From assembly GCF_000381965.1 (NCBI RefSeq), contig NZ_KB908468.1, positions 1 through 64,000 on the forward strand: a DNA stretch of 64,000 nt, in the 5' to 3' direction. Shown one piece after another: positions 61,920 to 64,000 of the stretch (its first letter is position 1; each line of letters starts with the position of its first letter). Source of the DNA: Oceanimonas smirnovii ATCC BAA-899 (GTDB lineage: Bacteria; Pseudomonadota; Gammaproteobacteria; Enterobacterales; Aeromonadaceae). Position numbers and translations under genes: made by a program. Under the pieces are notes generated by a model. That model saw only the letters and a program-made list of their open reading frames with translations, had not been told where the DNA came from and did not search any database.

Positions 61920-63053
61920 ATGGATACAGACATTCTCATTATCGGTGCCGGCTCGGTCGGTATGGCAGCGGGCTTTCATGCGGTTCGCCATGGGGCCCGG
62001 GTGATCCTGCTCGATGAAGGGCATCCGCCCCATGTCTTGGGTTCCCATCATGGCAGCACCCGGCTGACCCGTACCGCCTATGGTGAAGGGGCGGCCTATA
62101 TTCCGCTGTTGCTGCGAGCCAGAACCTTGTGGTCCGAGTTGGAGCAACTGAGCGGCGAGCGGGTGTTTGAGCCCACGGGTGTGCTCAATCTCGGGGTTTC
62201 CGGCAGTCCCTTTCTTGCTCAGGTCGAACGTAGTGCCGCTGAGTATGGGCTGGCATTGGAAATGGAAAGCGCGTCCGGCATTGAAGCCCGCTGGCCTGGC
62301 TGGCATGTGCCTGCCGGGGTTACGGGTGGCTTTGAACCCGATGCGGGTGTGCTTTATTGCGAACGGGCGCTGAAGGCCTGGCACCGGCTTGGTACCGAGC
62401 GGGGAGCACAATTACTTGGCGGGCGCACCGTGATCGGCTTGCGGGCGTTTTCAGGCGGAGTGGAGGCAGAGCTTGCCGACGGTACCCGGCTGACTGCGGC
62501 ACAAGTGCTGGTGTGTGCCGGTCAGCGGGTGGCACCCTTGATGGCATCACTGGGGCTGTCGTTGCCGTTACAGCGAGTACGCAAAACCTTTGCCTGGTAC
62601 CGTGCCGGGGTCGGGTGTTACGGTCCTGCGGCATTTCCTGGTTTTTCAGCCGATCTTGCTGACGCTATCTACTACGGTTTCCCTGCCCTGAACGGAGAAG
62701 GACTCAAAATAGGGCGGCATGATGCCGGCCAGCCATTGGCACCGGGAGAACCCCTGGCTCCCTTTGGCTTTTTTGAAGAAGACAGAGCGGAGCTGGACGC
62801 CTTTGTGCGGACCTATCTGCCGGAGGTGGGGGAGTGTCTGGAGGGCAAGGTGTGCCACTACATTCGTACGCCGGACGAGCATTTTTTGCTGGACAGACAT
62901 CCCGAGTTTGAACAGGTGTTTTATGCCAGTGCCTGTTCAGGGCACGGCTTCAAGTTTGCCGGTGTATTAGGTGAGGTGTTTTCCCACTGGATGCTGGATG
63001 GCGAGCCGGGTTTTGATCTCAGCCCCTTTGCTTTAAGCCGTTTCGGCGCATAA
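61920..63053 (+). CDS. solA: N-methyl-L-tryptophan oxidase-like flavoprotein (SolA/MTOX)
   Basis: A 377-residue FAD enzyme of the monomeric sarcosine oxidase family. The Rossmann motif is ILIIGAGSVGMAAGFHA. HHGSTRLTRTAYGEG is the family segment after it, and the covalent-flavin Cys lies in YASACSGHGFKF. Length matches E. coli SolA (372). ATG 61920 is chosen as directly before the Rossmann strand; the binding site is poor. The true substrate may be another N-methyl amino acid. Confidence 0.92.
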   Translation: MDTDILIIGAGSVGMAAGFHAVRHGARVILLDEGHPPHVLGSHHGSTRLTRTAYGEGAAYIPLLLRARTLWSELEQLSGERVFEPTGVLNLGVSGSPFLAQVERSAAEYGLALEMESASGIEARWPGWHVPAGVTGGFEPDAGVLYCERALKAWHRLGTERGAQLLGGRTVIGLRAFSGGVEAELADGTRLTAAQVLVCAGQRVAPLMASLGLSLPLQRVRKTFAWYRAGVGCYGPAAFPGFSADLADAIYYGFPALNGEGLKIGRHDAGQPLAPGEPLAPFGFFEEDRAELDAFVRTYLPEVGECLEGKVCHYIRTPDEHFLLDRHPEFEQVFYASACSGHGFKFAGVLGEVFSHWMLDGEPGFDLSPFALSRFGA

Positions 63054-63083
63054 AAAAACCGGGGTCTGTGAACCCCGGTTTTT
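63054..63083. terminator. Bidirectional terminator between solA and aguA
   Basis: AAAAACCGGGG-TCTGTGAA-CCCCGGTTTTT between convergent genes, with A and T tracts on both sides. Confidence 0.9.
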
Positions 63084-63100
63084 AATACGTCTGATGGCGT

Positions 63101-64000
63101 TTACACCGCCGGGATCTGCTGGGTAATGCAGTGAATATTACCGCCACCCAGCAGAATTTCCCGCGCCGGTATGCCCACCACGTCCAGCTCCGGAAAGATT
63201 TCCTGCAGCCGCGCTTTGGCTACTCCATCTGTGCTTGCGTCCAGCAGCGGAAACAGCAGGCGGCCATTGGTGATTAAAAAATTCACGTAAGAAGCCGCCA
63301 TACGCTCGCCGGCGGGGCGGGGCACGCCGCTGCCGCTGGCAATGCCGGCGGCTTCTTCTTCGCTGATGTACAGCGGGCCGGGCTGAGGCAGCAGCCATAC
63401 CTTAAGCTTGCGGCCTTTGGCGTCGGTGGCCGAGCTTAACACCTCAAAGGCGGCCTGAGTGCGCACATATTGCGGATCCTGCGGGTCTTCGCAACCGTGC
63501 AGAATCACTTCACCCGGGCGGGCAAAACAGGCCATGTTGTCGATATGACCATCGGTCTCATCCATGTACACCCCTTGATCCAGCCAGATAAAGGTGGTGA
63601 CCCCAAGAGTGTTGCGCAGATGCTGCTCTATTTCTTCCTGGCTGAGAGCAGGATTACGGTTGGCGTTGAGCAGGCATTCTTTGGTAGTAAGCAAGGTGCC
63701 TTCGCCGTCCACATGAATGGAGCCGCCTTCCAGCACCAGCGGGCTTTCTATTGCGTCAATGCCATGCTGGGCCAGCATGGCTTGCGCCATGGCCTGATCC
63801 TGGTCCCAGGGTGAGTAAAGTCCGCCCTGGTCACCGCCCCAGGCGTTAAAGCGCCAGTCCAGCCCTTTAATATCGCCCTTGTCGTTTACTACCACAGTGG
63901 GGCCCGTGTCTCTGGCCCAGGCGTCGTCGCTGTCTATTTCCACCAGGGTTACCGCTGCCGGCATGGTAGCGCGTGCCTTATTTATTTCTGCTGCCGGCAC
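63101..64000 (-). CDS. aguA: Agmatine deiminase (5' end beyond the window)
   Basis: Converts agmatine to N-carbamoylputrescine. 299 codons are visible; the N-terminal part (about 70 residues) lies beyond base 64000. Motifs of the guanidine-modifying superfamily: [48 protein letters not shown] with catalytic His, and C-terminal [13 protein letters not shown] with the nucleophile Cys. It would use agmatine made by SpeA. An N-carbamoylputrescine amidase gene is expected nearby outside the window. Confidence 0.95.
   Translation of the reverse strand: MPAAEINKARATMPAAVTLVEIDSDDAWARDTGPTVVVNDKGDIKGLDWRFNAWGGDQGGLYSPWDQDQAMAQAMLAQHGIDAIESPLVLEGGSIHVDGEGTLLTTKECLLNANRNPALSQEEIEQHLRNTLGVTTFIWLDQGVYMDETDGHIDNMACFARPGEVILHGCEDPQDPQYVRTQAAFEVLSSATDAKGRKLKVWLLPQPGPLYISEEEAAGIASGSGVPRPAGERMAASYVNFLITNGRLLFPLLDASTDGVAKARLQEIFPELDVVGIPAREILLGGGNIHCITQQIPAV

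Noticed and set aside
1..64000. Insertion sequences, prophage genes, CRISPR arrays and rRNA
   Set aside because: No transposase, integrase, phage structural gene, regularly spaced repeat or rRNA sequence was recognised.

Overview
The window looks like the chromosome of a marine gammaproteobacterium. Gene content and order fit Aeromonadaceae of the Oceanimonas/Oceanisphaera/Zobellella type; this is inferred from protein resemblance and not from a database search. Supporting signs are a vibrio-like phaBAPC cluster, an E. coli/Vibrio-like fur-fldA-ybfE-ybfF / seqA-pgm block, a LuxO-LuxU pair, a napFDABC operon, and hexR next to pykA. No prophage, insertion sequence, CRISPR array or plasmid gene was seen. 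This is core chromosome with some lineage-specific additions.

Layout. 0-5 kb: tRNA-Asn and the polyhydroxyalkanoate operon (reductase, thiolase, phasin, synthase). 5-13.5 kb: glnS, fur, a hotdog-fold protein, a Braun-type lipoprotein facing an L,D-transpeptidase, flavodoxin, ybfE, ybfF, seqA, pgm. 13.6-27.6 kb: astE, two convergent Tsx-like porins, an HPP membrane protein, tRNA-Ser, a TAXI-type TRAP transporter, a PatB-type C-S lyase with a LysR regulator, yciK, sohB, astB. 27.9-36.6 kb: topA, an Atl repair protein after an Aer-like receptor, ggt, tRNA-Gly and tRNA-Cys, DUF1853, a Nif3-like protein. 36.7-38.8 kb: luxO-luxU with a convergent sRNA candidate carrying a sigma-54-like promoter and LuxO-like boxes. 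38.9-47.8 kb: molybdenum cofactor genes (moaA under a Moco-type leader, moaBCDE, moeA) interrupted by napFDABC. 47.9-64 kb: folE, a SelT/W/H-like protein, a patatin, speA with a leader ORF, ybaM, a RybB-like sRNA candidate, psrA-fadE-eda, pykA, hexR, rimO, sodB, grxD, solA and a partial aguA.

How the genes work together. PHA storage, fatty-acid oxidation (psrA-fadE) and central carbon control (eda, pykA, hexR) describe a cell that stores and burns reduced carbon. The nap operon, with an FNR-like box, sits inside the genes for the cofactor its catalytic subunit needs. Arginine genes are scattered singly (astE, astB, speA, aguA). 

The least expected content is noncoding: a possible quorum-sensing sRNA beside luxOU that lacks the vibrio Qrr core, a possible sigma-E sRNA with a RybB-type 5' end, and a YqgB-like leader ORF with an embedded terminator before speA. 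These rest on motif reading by eye and need transcript data.
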